Program-made: the position numbers and the translations under genes
Source of the DNA: Alphaproteobacteria bacterium
GTDB lineage: Bacteria > Myxococcota_A > UBA796 > CAJQPC01
Direction of reading: 5' to 3'
NCBI GenBank assembly: GCA_020632795.1
Contig: JACKEV010000007.1
Location: 806,001-870,000, forward strand
Length of the DNA: 64,000 bases
Notes under the pieces: model-generated
What the model saw: the letters and a program-made list of their open reading frames with translations, nothing else
Databases searched by the model: none
Told to the model about the DNA's origin: nothing
In this document: piece after piece, positions 39,091 through 50,503 of the stretch
How the letters are laid out: each line of letters begins with the position of its first letter
Numbering within the stretch: position 1 is the first letter of the stretch

Positions 39091-39117
39091 GGAAACCGAT
39101 CGGAGACCCTGACCGTA
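39091..39117 (+). promoter_or_regulatory. Candidate autoregulated promoter of the ECF sigma gene
   Basis: GGAAACC (39091-39097), a 16-nt spacer and CGTA (39114-39117), 40 nt before the TTG start. It is the same motif with the same spacing as at 37757-37783. ECF sigma factors usually transcribe their own gene, so this is the expected recognition sequence of the 39158 product. Confidence 0.65.
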
Positions 39118-39157
39118 GGAGGGTGCGAAGACCCCGCTGACGTGCAGGAGAAGGACC

Positions 39158-39733
39158 TTGGCTGTGCTGTGGCTCAACCCCGACGCCGCCCCCGGAGCCC
39201 CGCCGCTCCAGGAGCTGACGGACGAGGCGCTGATGCTCCGCTACGCGGAGCGGGGCGATCAGGCGGCCTTCGCCGCGCTCTTCCAGCGCTACGCGCCCCG
39301 GCTTCGGGGCTTCTTCCTGCGCTCGGTGTGCAGCGCGGTCATCGCCGACGACCTGACCCAGGTGACGCTGCTCAACGTCCACCGCGCCCGTCGGGACTAC
39401 GACCCGGCGCGGGCGTTCCGGCCCTGGGTGTTCACCATCGCGCTGAACGTCCGCCGGGAGCACTTCCGCCGCGCCGGCCGCCGGAACGAGGTCGCCCTGG
39501 AGCCGGGCGAGCCCGCCGCGCCGAGCGTCTCCCCCGAGGTCAGCACGCCGCACGATCGCCTCATGCGCCGGGCCATCGGCGAGCTCCGCGAGGATCAGCG
39601 CGAGGTCATCCTCCTTCACTGGTACGAGGGCTTCTCCTTCCCCGAGATCGGCCGGATGCTCGGCGCGTCCACCGGCGCGGTGAAGCTTCGGGCCCACCGC
39701 GCCTACAACGCCCTTCGCTCGGCCTTGAGCTGA
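39158..39733 (+). CDS. ECF-type RNA polymerase sigma factor
   Basis: 191 aa from a TTG with AGGAGAAGGA upstream. Region 2 (~25-95) shows ALMLRYAERGDQAAFAALFQRYAP and DDLTQVTLLNVHRAR. Region 4 (~135-190) shows LREDQREVILLHWYEGFSFPEIGRMLGASTGAVKLRAHRAY, the helix-turn-helix that reads the -35. No extra C-terminal domain. The downstream gene, 14 nt away, encodes a DUF1109-like membrane protein, the probable anti-sigma factor. Confidence 0.93.
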   Translation: MAVLWLNPDAAPGAPPLQELTDEALMLRYAERGDQAAFAALFQRYAPRLRGFFLRSVCSAVIADDLTQVTLLNVHRARRDYDPARAFRPWVFTIALNVRREHFRRAGRRNEVALEPGEPAAPSVSPEVSTPHDRLMRRAIGELREDQREVILLHWYEGFSFPEIGRMLGASTGAVKLRAHRAYNALRSALS

Positions 39734-39747
39734 CGAGAGAGACACCC

Positions 39748-40467
39748 ATGGACAGCAGCATCCCCCACGACGTCAGCGAGCTGCCCCCGATGCGGGCCGA
39801 CGTCGACCTCTACCAGCAGCCCGGGGGCGCGGACTTCTCTGCCTTGTTGCGCGCCGTTCAGGAGGACGAGGCGCGACCGCTGCGGGGTCGGCTCCGCCGC
39901 CTGAGCACCCTCCAGCGTCAGCTCTTCGCGACCGCCCTGGTCACCGTGACGGGCCTCGCCGTCGCGCTCTACATGGGACTCCGCACAGACTTCGTGGAGC
40001 ACGGGCCCCGGCTGGCGGTCAGCTTCTCGGCGATGGTCGGGCTCACCTTCCTCTCCGTACGGATGAGCCTGCGGGACCTCGCCGCCGCGCCCCCGGGCTG
40101 GCGGGCCTGGAGCCTGGGCGCGGTCGGCCTCGCGGCGCTGCTCTCGATGCCGCTGCTGTCGACCTGGCTGCCCGGCCAGGCGCTCGCCCTCGGTCCGTTC
40201 TGGACGCTGCGGTGCTTCCGGTTCACGCTGCTGATCGGGGGGGTGGCGGTGGCGGCCATGCTGACGCTCCAGCGCCCCGGCCTCTCCGCGCCCTGGCGCG
40301 CGCTCAACGCGGGGGTCGCCGGCGCGCTGATCAGCGCCTTCTTCCTCATGCTTCACTGTGATGTGGTGGACGCGCCGCACCTGTGGAGCGGTCACACGAT
40401 GCCCGGCGTGCTGGTCGTGGCGGTCGCGCTGCTCGCGGGCGCGGTGGTGCGGCGGCTGCGGCGCTGA
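39748..40467 (+). CDS. DUF1109/NrsF-like membrane anti-sigma factor
   Basis: 239 aa from the ATG at 39748 with GAGAGAG upstream. A cytoplasmic N-terminus of ~60 residues is followed by six hydrophobic segments. This matches the NrsF (DUF1109) type of anti-sigma, which holds an ECF factor at the inner membrane. It lacks a zinc-finger (ZAS) motif. A pair of residues near the end (FFLMLHCDVVDAPHLWSGHTMPG) carries His and Cys, as in the family signature. Function is inferred from topology and position. Confidence 0.8.
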   Translation: MDSSIPHDVSELPPMRADVDLYQQPGGADFSALLRAVQEDEARPLRGRLRRLSTLQRQLFATALVTVTGLAVALYMGLRTDFVEHGPRLAVSFSAMVGLTFLSVRMSLRDLAAAPPGWRAWSLGAVGLAALLSMPLLSTWLPGQALALGPFWTLRCFRFTLLIGGVAVAAMLTLQRPGLSAPWRALNAGVAGALISAFFLMLHCDVVDAPHLWSGHTMPGVLVVAVALLAGAVVRRLRR

Positions 40468-40512
40468 GCGGGCGACGTGGGATGGGATACAGGGCCCTGT
40501 GAGGAGGCCATC

Positions 40513-41037
40513 ATGTACTACGCCGACCTGACGCCCTGCAGCTACGGCAGCGGACGGGAGAGCCCCCTGATCCCTGAGAAGTGGCAGGTGCCGCTGCTCG
40601 CGGTCGGCTGGCTGGACCGTGGGCATGGTCATCCACAGGGCGAGGCGCCGCCGGAGCTGAGGCCCGCGCTCCTGGAGATGATCGAGTCCGCCAGGTCGCT
40701 GTTCAGTCACCTGGGATATCGCGGCCTCCACACCTGCTCCTTCTGCCTGGCCGACGGCGTCACGGAGCGCATCGCGACATCCAGGGTCAACCTCCTGATC
40801 CCGGGAGATGGGGTGGTATGGGCGGCCACGGGTGGGATCCTGCACTACCTGGACGCGCACGCCTACCTGCCACCGCAGCCCTTCATCGAGGCTGCGGTGG
40901 CCTGCCCCGAGTACGGCTCCCCGGCCTGGTTCGCTGCGCTGACGGAGACGAACGCCGGGGTCCAGCCCCCGGTTCGGCTGACGAGCGATTGGCTGGCCGA
41001 GCTGCGGGCGCGACCTGCCGCGCGCAAGGAGTCCTGA
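40513..41037 (+). CDS. Conserved hypothetical protein starting MYYADLTPCSYG
   Basis: 174 aa from the ATG at 40513, which has GAGGAGG at about 5 nt; an upstream ATG at 40477 has no ribosome site. No signal peptide. The N-terminus (MYYADLTP) and a middle block (GLHTCSFCLADG, ILHYLDAHAYLPP) look like a conserved fold present as short single-domain proteins in actinobacteria and myxobacteria. CSFC could bind a metal. Function is unknown. It converges on the amylase operon. Confidence 0.7.
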   Translation: MYYADLTPCSYGSGRESPLIPEKWQVPLLAVGWLDRGHGHPQGEAPPELRPALLEMIESARSLFSHLGYRGLHTCSFCLADGVTERIATSRVNLLIPGDGVVWAATGGILHYLDAHAYLPPQPFIEAAVACPEYGSPAWFAALTETNAGVQPPVRLTSDWLAELRARPAARKES

Positions 41038-41041
41038 GGGT

Positions 41042-42877
41042 TCACTCCACCAGCACCGCAACCCCCCGGGGCGGCAGCGACACCTCCAGCGCCCCATCGC
41101 CACCCACCGTCCAGGTCTGCCCCTCCAACGTCGGCGGGAAGGCGACCGTCAGCGTGGTGCCCGAGGGGAAGCTCGTCTCCATCGCGCCCGCGGCGTCGGC
41201 GGTGCTGTTGGTGTGCTCGTCGCTGGTGTTGAGGACCACCAGCACGGTCTCGGTGTCTGTACTGCGCTCGAACGCCAGCATGTGGGCCCCCGGCGCGCTG
41301 CCGGTGTCCGGGCTGGTCCAGGTGAGGGTGAAGTCCCCCCGCCGCAGAGGCTCGTGCGCGGCGCGCAGGGCGGTCAGGCCGGCGGTCCACACGAACAGGT
41401 CGCCGTCCGTGTCGTATCCGCTGGGCCACAGGGGCTCGCGGTTGGCCGGGTCGTTGCCCCCGGCGAAGCCCTGCTCGGTGCCGTAGTACAAGAGCGGCAC
41501 GCCCTCCTGGGTCATCAGGAACGCGATGGCCGAGGCCAGGGCGTCCTCGCTGTCCTTGTCGAACAAGAAGCGCCCGACGTCGTGGTTGTCCATGAAGTTG
41601 ATGGGGATGTCCCGTGGGGCGAGGCCGATCCCGCCCGGCTGCGGCTCCGCCCCCCAGTTGACCGCCCGCATCCCGTACAGCTCGTCCAGCTTGGAGGTGG
41701 GGTCCCCGCGCTTGAACACGCCGTCGTAGATCCAGTACTTCTGGGAGAAATAGACGAGGGAGTCGAGCATGTCGTCCTGGGTGTAGCTGCCCAGCAGGGT
41801 GTCGTCGCCGTCGAACACCTCGCCGAACATCAGGAACTGCTCCTTGCCCAGGACTGCGGCGTGGTCGCGGATGGCGGGGCAGAACTCGGACCAGAAGTCG
41901 TGCTCGATGTGCTTGACCGTGTCGATGCGATAGCCGTCGATGTTCGTCTTCGTGATCCAGTCCTGGAAGACCCGGATCAGCCCGGCGCGCACGTTGGGGT
42001 TCTCGGTGGCCAGGTCCTTCAGACCCCCGGGGAAGTCCCCGTACACCACCTGGTCGAGGTCGCTCCAGTCGGTGACCCGCCCCATCTTGTGGTACCAGTC
42101 GTCGCTTCGGAACTCCGGGGGGCTGGGGGGGCGGCGGTTCAGCTCGGGCATGTCGACCCAGCCCAGCGGGGCGTCTCCGGCGTATCCCAGGCTGGTCCAG
42201 GACTGGATGGTGCGGCCGTCGAAGCCGGGATCCCACTCGGTCACGATGTCCAGGGTGTCGCTGCCGTCGGTGGCGTACCAGGTGGTGATGTCGGCCTGGC
42301 CGTTCTGGTTGATGTCGTAGTAGAAGAGCTGGCCGACGTGGTTGGTGACGATGTCCACGATGACCTTGATGCCGTGGGCGTGCATCACGTCCACCAGCTC
42401 CCGCAGCTTCGCGAGGTCGCCGAAGTGGGGGTTGACGTCGTTGAAGCTCTGCGTCCAGTAGCCGTGGTAGCCGGCGATGCCGGCGTCCTCCTCGACGTTC
42501 ATCACGACGGGGGAGATCCAGATGGCGGTGACGCCGAGGGCCTGGAGGTAGTCGACCCGGTCGATGAGGCCCTGCCAGTCGCCGCCCATGTAGCGGTTGA
42601 GGTTCGTGGGGTCGTGGGTGACGTTGAAGTCGTTGTTGACGTCGCCGTTGGCGAAGCGGTCGACGATGACCTGGTAGATCACCTCGTCGCGCCAATCGTC
42701 GACTTCGGTCGTGATGTCGGGGTTCTCGATGTAGGGGGAGGGGGCGCAGGCTGAAGAGAGCGTCGTCAGGGCGAGGAGAGCACACGTTGCGAGAGACGTC
42801 ACCGTCATCCGCCGCCACGCCCCTGCGGCCTCCCGGCTCCGTGGGGCTCCAACGGGGGACCGTTCGTCGGACTCCAT
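41042..42877 (-). CDS. GH13 alpha-amylase family lipoprotein (third amylase)
   Basis: 611 aa from the ATG at 42877, which has GAGGA 7 nt upstream. ATG 42808 is an alternative nearer the lipobox LSSAC; an in-frame ATG at 43111 overlaps the porin gene stop. The (beta/alpha)8 domain has VIYQVIVDRFANGD, IVTNHVGQ, the nucleophile Asp in GYRIDTVKHIE, the acid Glu in MFGEVFDGD and the third Asp in FMDNHDVGRF. A C-terminal beta-domain follows. It hydrolyses alpha-1,4-glucans at the cell surface. It is the last gene of the operon and lacks the Cys insert of its two paralogues. Confidence 0.9.
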   Translation of the reverse strand: MESDERSPVGAPRSREAAGAWRRMTVTSLATCALLALTTLSSACAPSPYIENPDITTEVDDWRDEVIYQVIVDRFANGDVNNDFNVTHDPTNLNRYMGGDWQGLIDRVDYLQALGVTAIWISPVVMNVEEDAGIAGYHGYWTQSFNDVNPHFGDLAKLRELVDVMHAHGIKVIVDIVTNHVGQLFYYDINQNGQADITTWYATDGSDTLDIVTEWDPGFDGRTIQSWTSLGYAGDAPLGWVDMPELNRRPPSPPEFRSDDWYHKMGRVTDWSDLDQVVYGDFPGGLKDLATENPNVRAGLIRVFQDWITKTNIDGYRIDTVKHIEHDFWSEFCPAIRDHAAVLGKEQFLMFGEVFDGDDTLLGSYTQDDMLDSLVYFSQKYWIYDGVFKRGDPTSKLDELYGMRAVNWGAEPQPGGIGLAPRDIPINFMDNHDVGRFLFDKDSEDALASAIAFLMTQEGVPLLYYGTEQGFAGGNDPANREPLWPSGYDTDGDLFVWTAGLTALRAAHEPLRRGDFTLTWTSPDTGSAPGAHMLAFERSTDTETVLVVLNTSDEHTNSTADAAGAMETSFPSGTTLTVAFPPTLEGQTWTVGGDGALEVSLPPRGVAVLVE

Positions 42878-42955
42878 CCAGGAGTCCTCCTCACTCGTCT
42901 TCGCATCGGGCTCCGTCTGTCCAGGACTCCCGCCCTCGCTCAGGCGTCCCCCGTT

Positions 42956-42989
42956 GAAGCCCCACTGCGCCTCCGGCCTTCGGGGCTTC
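42956..42989 (-). repeat. Inverted repeat between the porin and third amylase genes
   Basis: GAAGCCCC (42956-42963) and GGGGCTTC (42982-42989) are perfect 8-bp arms around 18 nt that include a GGCCGGAGGC-type inner stem. No T-tract follows. It could be an mRNA processing or stability hairpin inside the operon. Confidence 0.35.
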
Positions 42990-43107
42990 TCGCAGGGAAG
43001 GAGCGTCGCAGACATCAGCGTGCGCGCCGCGCGGGAACGCTGGGGGTCAGGCCGGGACATGGTCCCAGTCATCACCATTCCTGGGGAGGAGGGGGAATTG
43101 AGGGCGT

Positions 43108-44448
43108 TCATCGTTCCTCCCGGCTCTGGCCGGCCAGGCGGTAGGTGGCGCTGTTGAGCCACCACTCGGCGCCGACGCCGATGAAGTGCTGGACGTTGCT
43201 GCGGTGGCGGGTGTCGGACTCGGCGTACCAGCTCCGGGCGTCGTTGTTCATCACGGTGAGCACGTACTGGAGGCGGAGCTGGGGGCGGGCGAGGCCGCCG
43301 CGGCGGGGCTGGATGGCGGGGAGCAGGGCCAGCTTGGTGACCTGGGGCAGGTCGTAGGCGTCGGTGCGGGGGTTGAGGCCGTCGGGGCGCAGCCACTGGT
43401 GGCTGGCCTCGACGCCCAGGGAGAGGTGGTCGGTGGCGTAGAAGCTGGGGCGGACCGCGAGCATGAACTCCCAGCGGTCGTCCACGTCGGCCGCGCTGGC
43501 GTCGGCGTCGGTGTAGCGCCGCAGGTAGGCGCCGCCCATCACGCCCACCCGGCCCGCCTCGTGGTTGGCCGCCAACGCCCACAGGTGCTCCCGGGCGCCC
43601 GCCATGCGGTAGTCGGGGCCCAGGCCCGTGGGCAGGGCCAGCTCGCTGCCGGCGGCCAGGCCGGTCGCGGCCTTGTACCAGAGGTGCGCGAAGGAGTCCG
43701 GCGCCCAGCCCCAGGCCGAGAGCTGGATCCCCGCCATCGCTCCGAAGTCGGTGGGCAAGGTCTGCTCCACGAAGTCGTCGACCACCCGCACGCCCTCGGG
43801 CAGGCTGTGCAGCTCCCCGTAGACTGAAAAGCGAACAGTGTTCGCTTTTGTAGCAAGAAATCGACTCGCCTTTGCTGCGACAATGCGACGCTGCCGATCC
43901 AGGAGGATCACCGGCTCCTGCCCCACGCCCCCGGCCTTGGGGATGTCGCGGACCTGGAGCTGCCAGTCGTCGCCCTCCAGGCGGTTCAGGCCGGCGTGCA
44001 GCAGGAACTCCCAGCCCTCCGGTGCGACGCGGGCCCCCGCGCCCACCATGTTCAGCTCGTCCAGGGGCCAGAAGTCCATCAGGTGGACGTCGTCGCCCCG
44101 GACCATGCGGCTGCCAGCCCAGGCGCTCAGCGGCAGGGGCGTGAAGTCCCGCGCCTCCACGTAGAGGTTGCGCAGGGCGAGGTCGGCGCCCCACTGTCCG
44201 TCGTAGTGGAACAGCGCCCCGGAGATCGCCGGGGTCACCACCACCTTGAAGCCGGCGCCGTCGTCGACGACGTGGTCGAACAGGACGTCCAGCTCCAGGT
44301 AGGGGTCCTTCTCCAGCCGGCTGCCATACGTGACGACGTTGACCGGGTCCCCCTGGCCCCCCATCGCGTCGGTGGAGACCTGGACGCGGCCGTAGGACCC
44401 GAAGCCCACCCCGGCGAGGGCGGTCTGCATACAGATGAGGAAGAGCAC
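43108..44448 (-). CDS. lamB: LamB-type maltoporin-like outer-membrane channel
   Basis: 446 aa. A short signal peptide ends near ALA. The mature start FGSYGRVQVSTDAMGG and the block LPLSAWAGSRMVRGDDVHLMDFWPLDEL resemble the LamB family (compare WAGKRFYxRHDVHIxDFYY). The protein is rich in alternating aromatic strands, as in beta-barrels, but its C-terminus (SREER) does not end in Phe. It would admit maltodextrins released by the three amylases. The 3' gene overlaps its stop as ATGA. An AT-rich stretch of ~75 nt around residues 185-210 contains a perfect palindrome. Confidence 0.75.
   Translation of the reverse strand: MLFLICMQTALAGVGFGSYGRVQVSTDAMGGQGDPVNVVTYGSRLEKDPYLELDVLFDHVVDDGAGFKVVVTPAISGALFHYDGQWGADLALRNLYVEARDFTPLPLSAWAGSRMVRGDDVHLMDFWPLDELNMVGAGARVAPEGWEFLLHAGLNRLEGDDWQLQVRDIPKAGGVGQEPVILLDRQRRIVAAKASRFLATKANTVRFSVYGELHSLPEGVRVVDDFVEQTLPTDFGAMAGIQLSAWGWAPDSFAHLWYKAATGLAAGSELALPTGLGPDYRMAGAREHLWALAANHEAGRVGVMGGAYLRRYTDADASAADVDDRWEFMLAVRPSFYATDHLSLGVEASHQWLRPDGLNPRTDAYDLPQVTKLALLPAIQPRRGGLARPQLRLQYVLTVMNNDARSWYAESDTRHRSNVQHFIGVGAEWWLNSATYRLAGQSREER
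43827..43849. repeat. Perfect 23-bp palindrome in an AT-rich island inside the porin gene
   Basis: The arm AAAAGCGAACA and its exact complement flank a single G. The island 43820-43890 uses AT-ending codons (ATT, GCA, CGA, TTT, CTT, ACA, AAA, ACT, GTT, TTT, TCA) in a gene otherwise ending in G or C. As RNA, either strand gives a GC-topped stem ending in U4. It could be an attenuator, an operator or an in-frame inserted palindromic element. Confidence 0.75.
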
Positions 44449-44470
44449 GATGTCTCCGGGAGAGGGGCCC

Positions 44471-46731
44471 TCAGCGGACCAGGATCGCGTACTGCCAGGA
44501 GCCGAGGGTGAGCTGGGCGTGGCCGCCGCTGACGCTGACGTCGGCGTGGCCGCCGGTCGCGTCGTGGAAGGTGGCGCCGTCGACGCCCAGGGCCGAGAGG
44601 TCGATGGACTCGCTGCGGCTGCCGCCCTTGTTCATCGCCACGATCGCTACGTCCCCGCCGCCGTTGTCCCGGGCGTAGACGTACAGATCGTCGTCCACCC
44701 AGAGCTGCACCCGCCGCCCCCGGCGCAGGGCCTCGGAGGCGGCGCGGGCCTGGCCGATGGCCCGCACCCGGTCCAGCAGGGTGGACTGGTTGGCGGAGAG
44801 ATAGGGGTCGAAGCTCATCATGCGGCGGTTGTCCGGGTCGCCGCCGCCGTGCAGGCCGATCTCGTCACCGTAGTAGATGAGCGGCGCGCCGGGCTGGGTC
44901 AGCACGAAGGCGAAGCCCATCGAGATGCGGTTGATGACGTCCCACTGGGTGACGCTCTGGCCGCCCTCGGCCATGAGGTCCTCGGTCCAGCCGCTCCAGC
45001 AGTCCCCGGCGCGGCCCGTGATGGCGGTCGCGACGCGCTCGATGTCGTGGTTGCCCAGGAACGGGGACATCAGGCCGTCGCCGTAGGTGCTCTCGCCAGC
45101 CGCCACCGCGCCCTCCAGGTCCCGGAACGAGGCGTTGGACACGAAGGTGTTGCGCACGGCGTAGTACAGAGGGAAGTCGAACTGCCCGTCCAGCTCGTAG
45201 TCGTTGACGTAGTCCATGATGAGGCCGCGGTCGCTGGTGAAGGTCTCGCCCACCAGGTAGAACGGGGCCCCGCCGCCCAGGGTGTAGTCGTCCCGCAGCC
45301 GCATGCTCAGGCTGCGCATGATGACGTGGTCCATGTGCTTGGCGGCGTCCACCCGCACGCCGTCGACGTCGTACAGCTCCACCAGCCGCAGGGTGTCGCC
45401 CAGCACCTGCTCCACGATGTCGTGGTTTCGGTAGTTGAGGTCCGGCAGGTAGGGCATGAACCAGCACTCGACGGCCTTCTCCTCCCAGCCGCAGTTCTCT
45501 GTGCCGCATACGCAGCCGCCGCTGAACCAGTCGGGGTGCTCGGAGACCCAGGTGTGCTCCTCGTGGACGTGGTTGAGCACGAGGTCGAACATGATCCGGA
45601 TGCCCCGGGCGTGGGCGGCGTCGATCAGCTCGCGCAGGCGGTCCTCGCCGCTGGCGTCCACGTCGCCGAAGCGGGCCTCGATGGCCAGGCTGTCGACGGG
45701 CCAGTAGCCGTGGTAGCCGGAGTACCAGCTCGCCCCGTCCATGCCGATGTAGCCCCACTCGGGGTTCTCATACACCGGGGTGAGCCAGATCGTGTTGACC
45801 CCCAGCGCCTCGAAGTAGCCCTCCTCCAGCGCGTGGATGACCCCCAGGAAGTCGCCGCCCTGGTAGTTGGCGCAGGTGGTCACCCCGTCTACCGGGGAGA
45901 AGCCGTTGTCCTGGCCCCAGTCGCCGTTGCGGAAGCGGTCGACGAAGGAGAAGTAGATCAGCGCGTCGTCCCAGGCGAAGGCTTCATCTTCCACCCACAG
46001 AGGGATGAACAGGGGCTCGTTCTCGGCGGCGCGGCCCTGGGCGTCGGTGGCCCACACCCGCACGGAGTGCTTGCCGGCGGACAGGCCGCTGGCCTCGATG
46101 AGCAGCTCGCCGGACTCGACGTCGACGGTGGGGGTGACCTCCTGATCCCCCACGGTCACGAAGACGCGGGCGGGGTCGATGGCCGCGCCGTCGGCGGCCG
46201 AGGCCACCTGGACCACCGCGCGCACCGAGCCGTCCGGGCTGGCCGAGGCGCTGACGGTCTGCAGCAGCGGGCGCGTGCAGTCGCCCACCGTGAGGGCGCG
46301 GTTCTCGGAGTCGCCCACCCACTTCGTGTAGACGTTGATGGGGGGGCTGCCCTCGTACTGGCCGTCGAACACCAGCTTGTAGGCGTAGGTGCCGGGAGAC
46401 AGCGCGCCCACGCTCGCGGTGTACAGGCCGTCGCCGTCGGGGCCCTCCATGTCCTGGGGGCTCCAGCCGTTGAACTCCCCGGAGACCTGGAGCTGCCCGA
46501 AGCTGGCGTTGGGGGCCACCCGCAGGGTGACGTCGCAATCCCGCACGGTCAGGATCTCCCGGGGCGGCTCGTCGTCCACCGGGTCGTCCCCGTAGCCGTA
46601 GCCGTCCTCGCCGGGGGTGTACGCGCCCGGATCCCAGGGGATCTCGGGCACGTCCTCGCAGCCCTCGCCCAGGCAGTCCGGGTCGCAGCCCGCCAGGAGC
46701 AGCGCGAGGAGGGGGGCACGTCGGAGCGGTG

Positions 46732-46735
<4 letters not shown>
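44471..46735 (-). CDS. GH13 alpha-amylase lipoprotein with N-terminal glycogen-binding domain
   Basis: 754 aa. Lipobox LLAGC is near residue 17, followed by an Asp/Gly-rich linker. Residues ~60-150 are an E-set/CBM48-like domain (VSGEFNGWSPQDMEG, GTYAYKLVFDG), and a second Ig-like domain covers ~150-245. The catalytic domain has FSFVDRFRNGD, DLVLNHVHEEH, nucleophile Asp in DGVRVDAAKH, Glu in LVGETFTSD and Asp in LGNHDIERV. A four-Cys insert CVCGTENC...CW lies before the nucleophile. It is translationally coupled (ATGA) to the upstream paralogue. Confidence 0.93.
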
Positions 46736-48823
<2,088 letters not shown>

Positions 48824-48843
<20 letters not shown>

Positions 48844-50503
48844 GGTGCTCGCCGGGGTTGAGGGTGATCTCGCGGGACATGACCCGCCCGGTGGAGGGGG
48901 TCTCGACCTGGAGGATGTGGGTGCCGGGGGGCAGGGAGAGGGATTCGAAGGGGGTGGTGCCCCGGACGCGCTTGCCGTCGACCCGGAGCTGGCCCCAGCC
49001 GTCGACCACCCGCACGGTGACGGTGCCGGGGGTGTCGGGGTCGACGGTGGGTTCGGGGGGGGCCGCCTCCGGCGGGGCCGCCTCCGGTTTCGGCGTGACC
49101 TCGACGACCTGCGCGGGCTCGGGGGTCGGGGCCGGCGGCGCCACCTCGGGCGCGGGCTCCGGGGCGACCGGCGCGGGCCGGGACGGCGTGGGCTCCGGCG
49201 TGACGGCGACCGGAGCGGGCACCGGCGCCGGCACCGGGACGACGACCTCCGCAGCCGGCGCTTCCGTGACCTCGATGGGATCGACCTCTGCGACGACCGG
49301 CTCGCTGGCGGGCGCCGCCACGGTCTCCACGGTCTGTGTGCCCCGCGAGGCCCACCACAGCCCCAGGCTGAGCAACGCCGCCAGCGCCAGCAGAGCCAGC
49401 GCGGCCGGCCGCCGGGTCGGGGCCGGGGTCGGGACGAGGGTGCCGCTGGCGGGCTCGGGGGCGGGGGGCTGGACCGGCGGCGGGGGCGTCAGGGGCGCGA
49501 CCACCGTGGGGTCCTCAGGGGTGACCGAGGCGCCGCCGGTCGAGGTCTCGGCCAGCCGCTGCCGGTGGGCGGCGATGAGGTCGGCGCAGGCCTCCTCCAG
49601 CCACGCCGCGAAGCCCTCCCGGAGCTGGTCGGGGGTGCTGGGGAGCTGGGCGGCCAGGGCGTCCCGCAGCGCCCGGGCGGAGGCGAAGCGGTCGTCGGGG
49701 TCCAGGGCCAGGGCGGTGTGGACCAGCGTCTCCACGGCCGGGGACAGGTCCGGGCGGGTGTCCCGCAGCCGGGGCACCTCGCCGCTGCGGATGCGCTCCA
49801 GGGTCAGCTCGGCGGAGTCGGCCTTGAACAGACGGCGCCCGGTCAGCAGCTCGTGCAGCACCACACCCAGGGCGAAGATGTCGGCGCGCGGGTCCACCGG
49901 GCGGCCCAGGGTCTGCTCCGGGCTCATGTAGGAGGTGTGGCCCTTGAGGCGGTTGCCCTGGGTGGTGAAGGTGCCGGCCGCGGACTTGGCGATGCCGAAG
50001 TCGGCGACCTTGACCTCGCCCCGGTAGGAGACGAGCAGGTTCTGGGGGCACACGTCCCGGTGGACCACCCCCAGCGCCACGCCGGTCGGGTCCACGGCGG
50101 TGTGGGCGTAGTGCAGGCCCTTGGCGGCCTCGTGGGCGACGTACAGAGCGAACTCGTCGGGCAGGCGGCGCCGCTGGTTCGCGACGTGCCACATGAGCCG
50201 GTGCAGGTTCAGCCCGTCCACCCACTCCATCGCCATGTACCAGTGCTCGCCCACCTGGCCGAAGTCGTAGACCTGGACCACGTTGGGGTGCTGGAGCAGG
50301 GCGGCGACCCGGGCCTCGTCGATGAACATCTCGACGAAGGCGGGGTCGTGGGAGAGCCCCTTGAGGATGCGCTTGATGACGAGGTGCTTCTGCACGCCCT
50401 CGGCCGCGCTCAAGCGGGCGCGGAAGACCTCGGCCATGCCCCCGGCCCCGATGGGGTCGACCAGCTCGTAGCGGCCGAAGGGCTCTGGCGCGGGGTGGGT
50501 CAT
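48824..50503 (-). CDS. Transmembrane Ser/Thr protein kinase with PEGA domain
   Basis: 559 aa from the ATG at 50503. The kinase domain (~10-275) has the P-loop IGAGGMAEVF, the Lys in HLVIKRIL, the catalytic loop HRDVCPQNLLV (the myxobacterial form) and DFG in ADFGIAK. A cytoplasmic linker (~280-355), one TM helix (LALLALAALLSLGLWWA) and a Pro/Ala/Glu-rich periplasmic stalk follow. The last ~70 residues are a PEGA domain (GWGQLRVDGKRVRGTTPF). It lies inside the amylase operon, overlapping TrmB by 4 nt, so it may signal glucan or envelope status. Confidence 0.92.
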
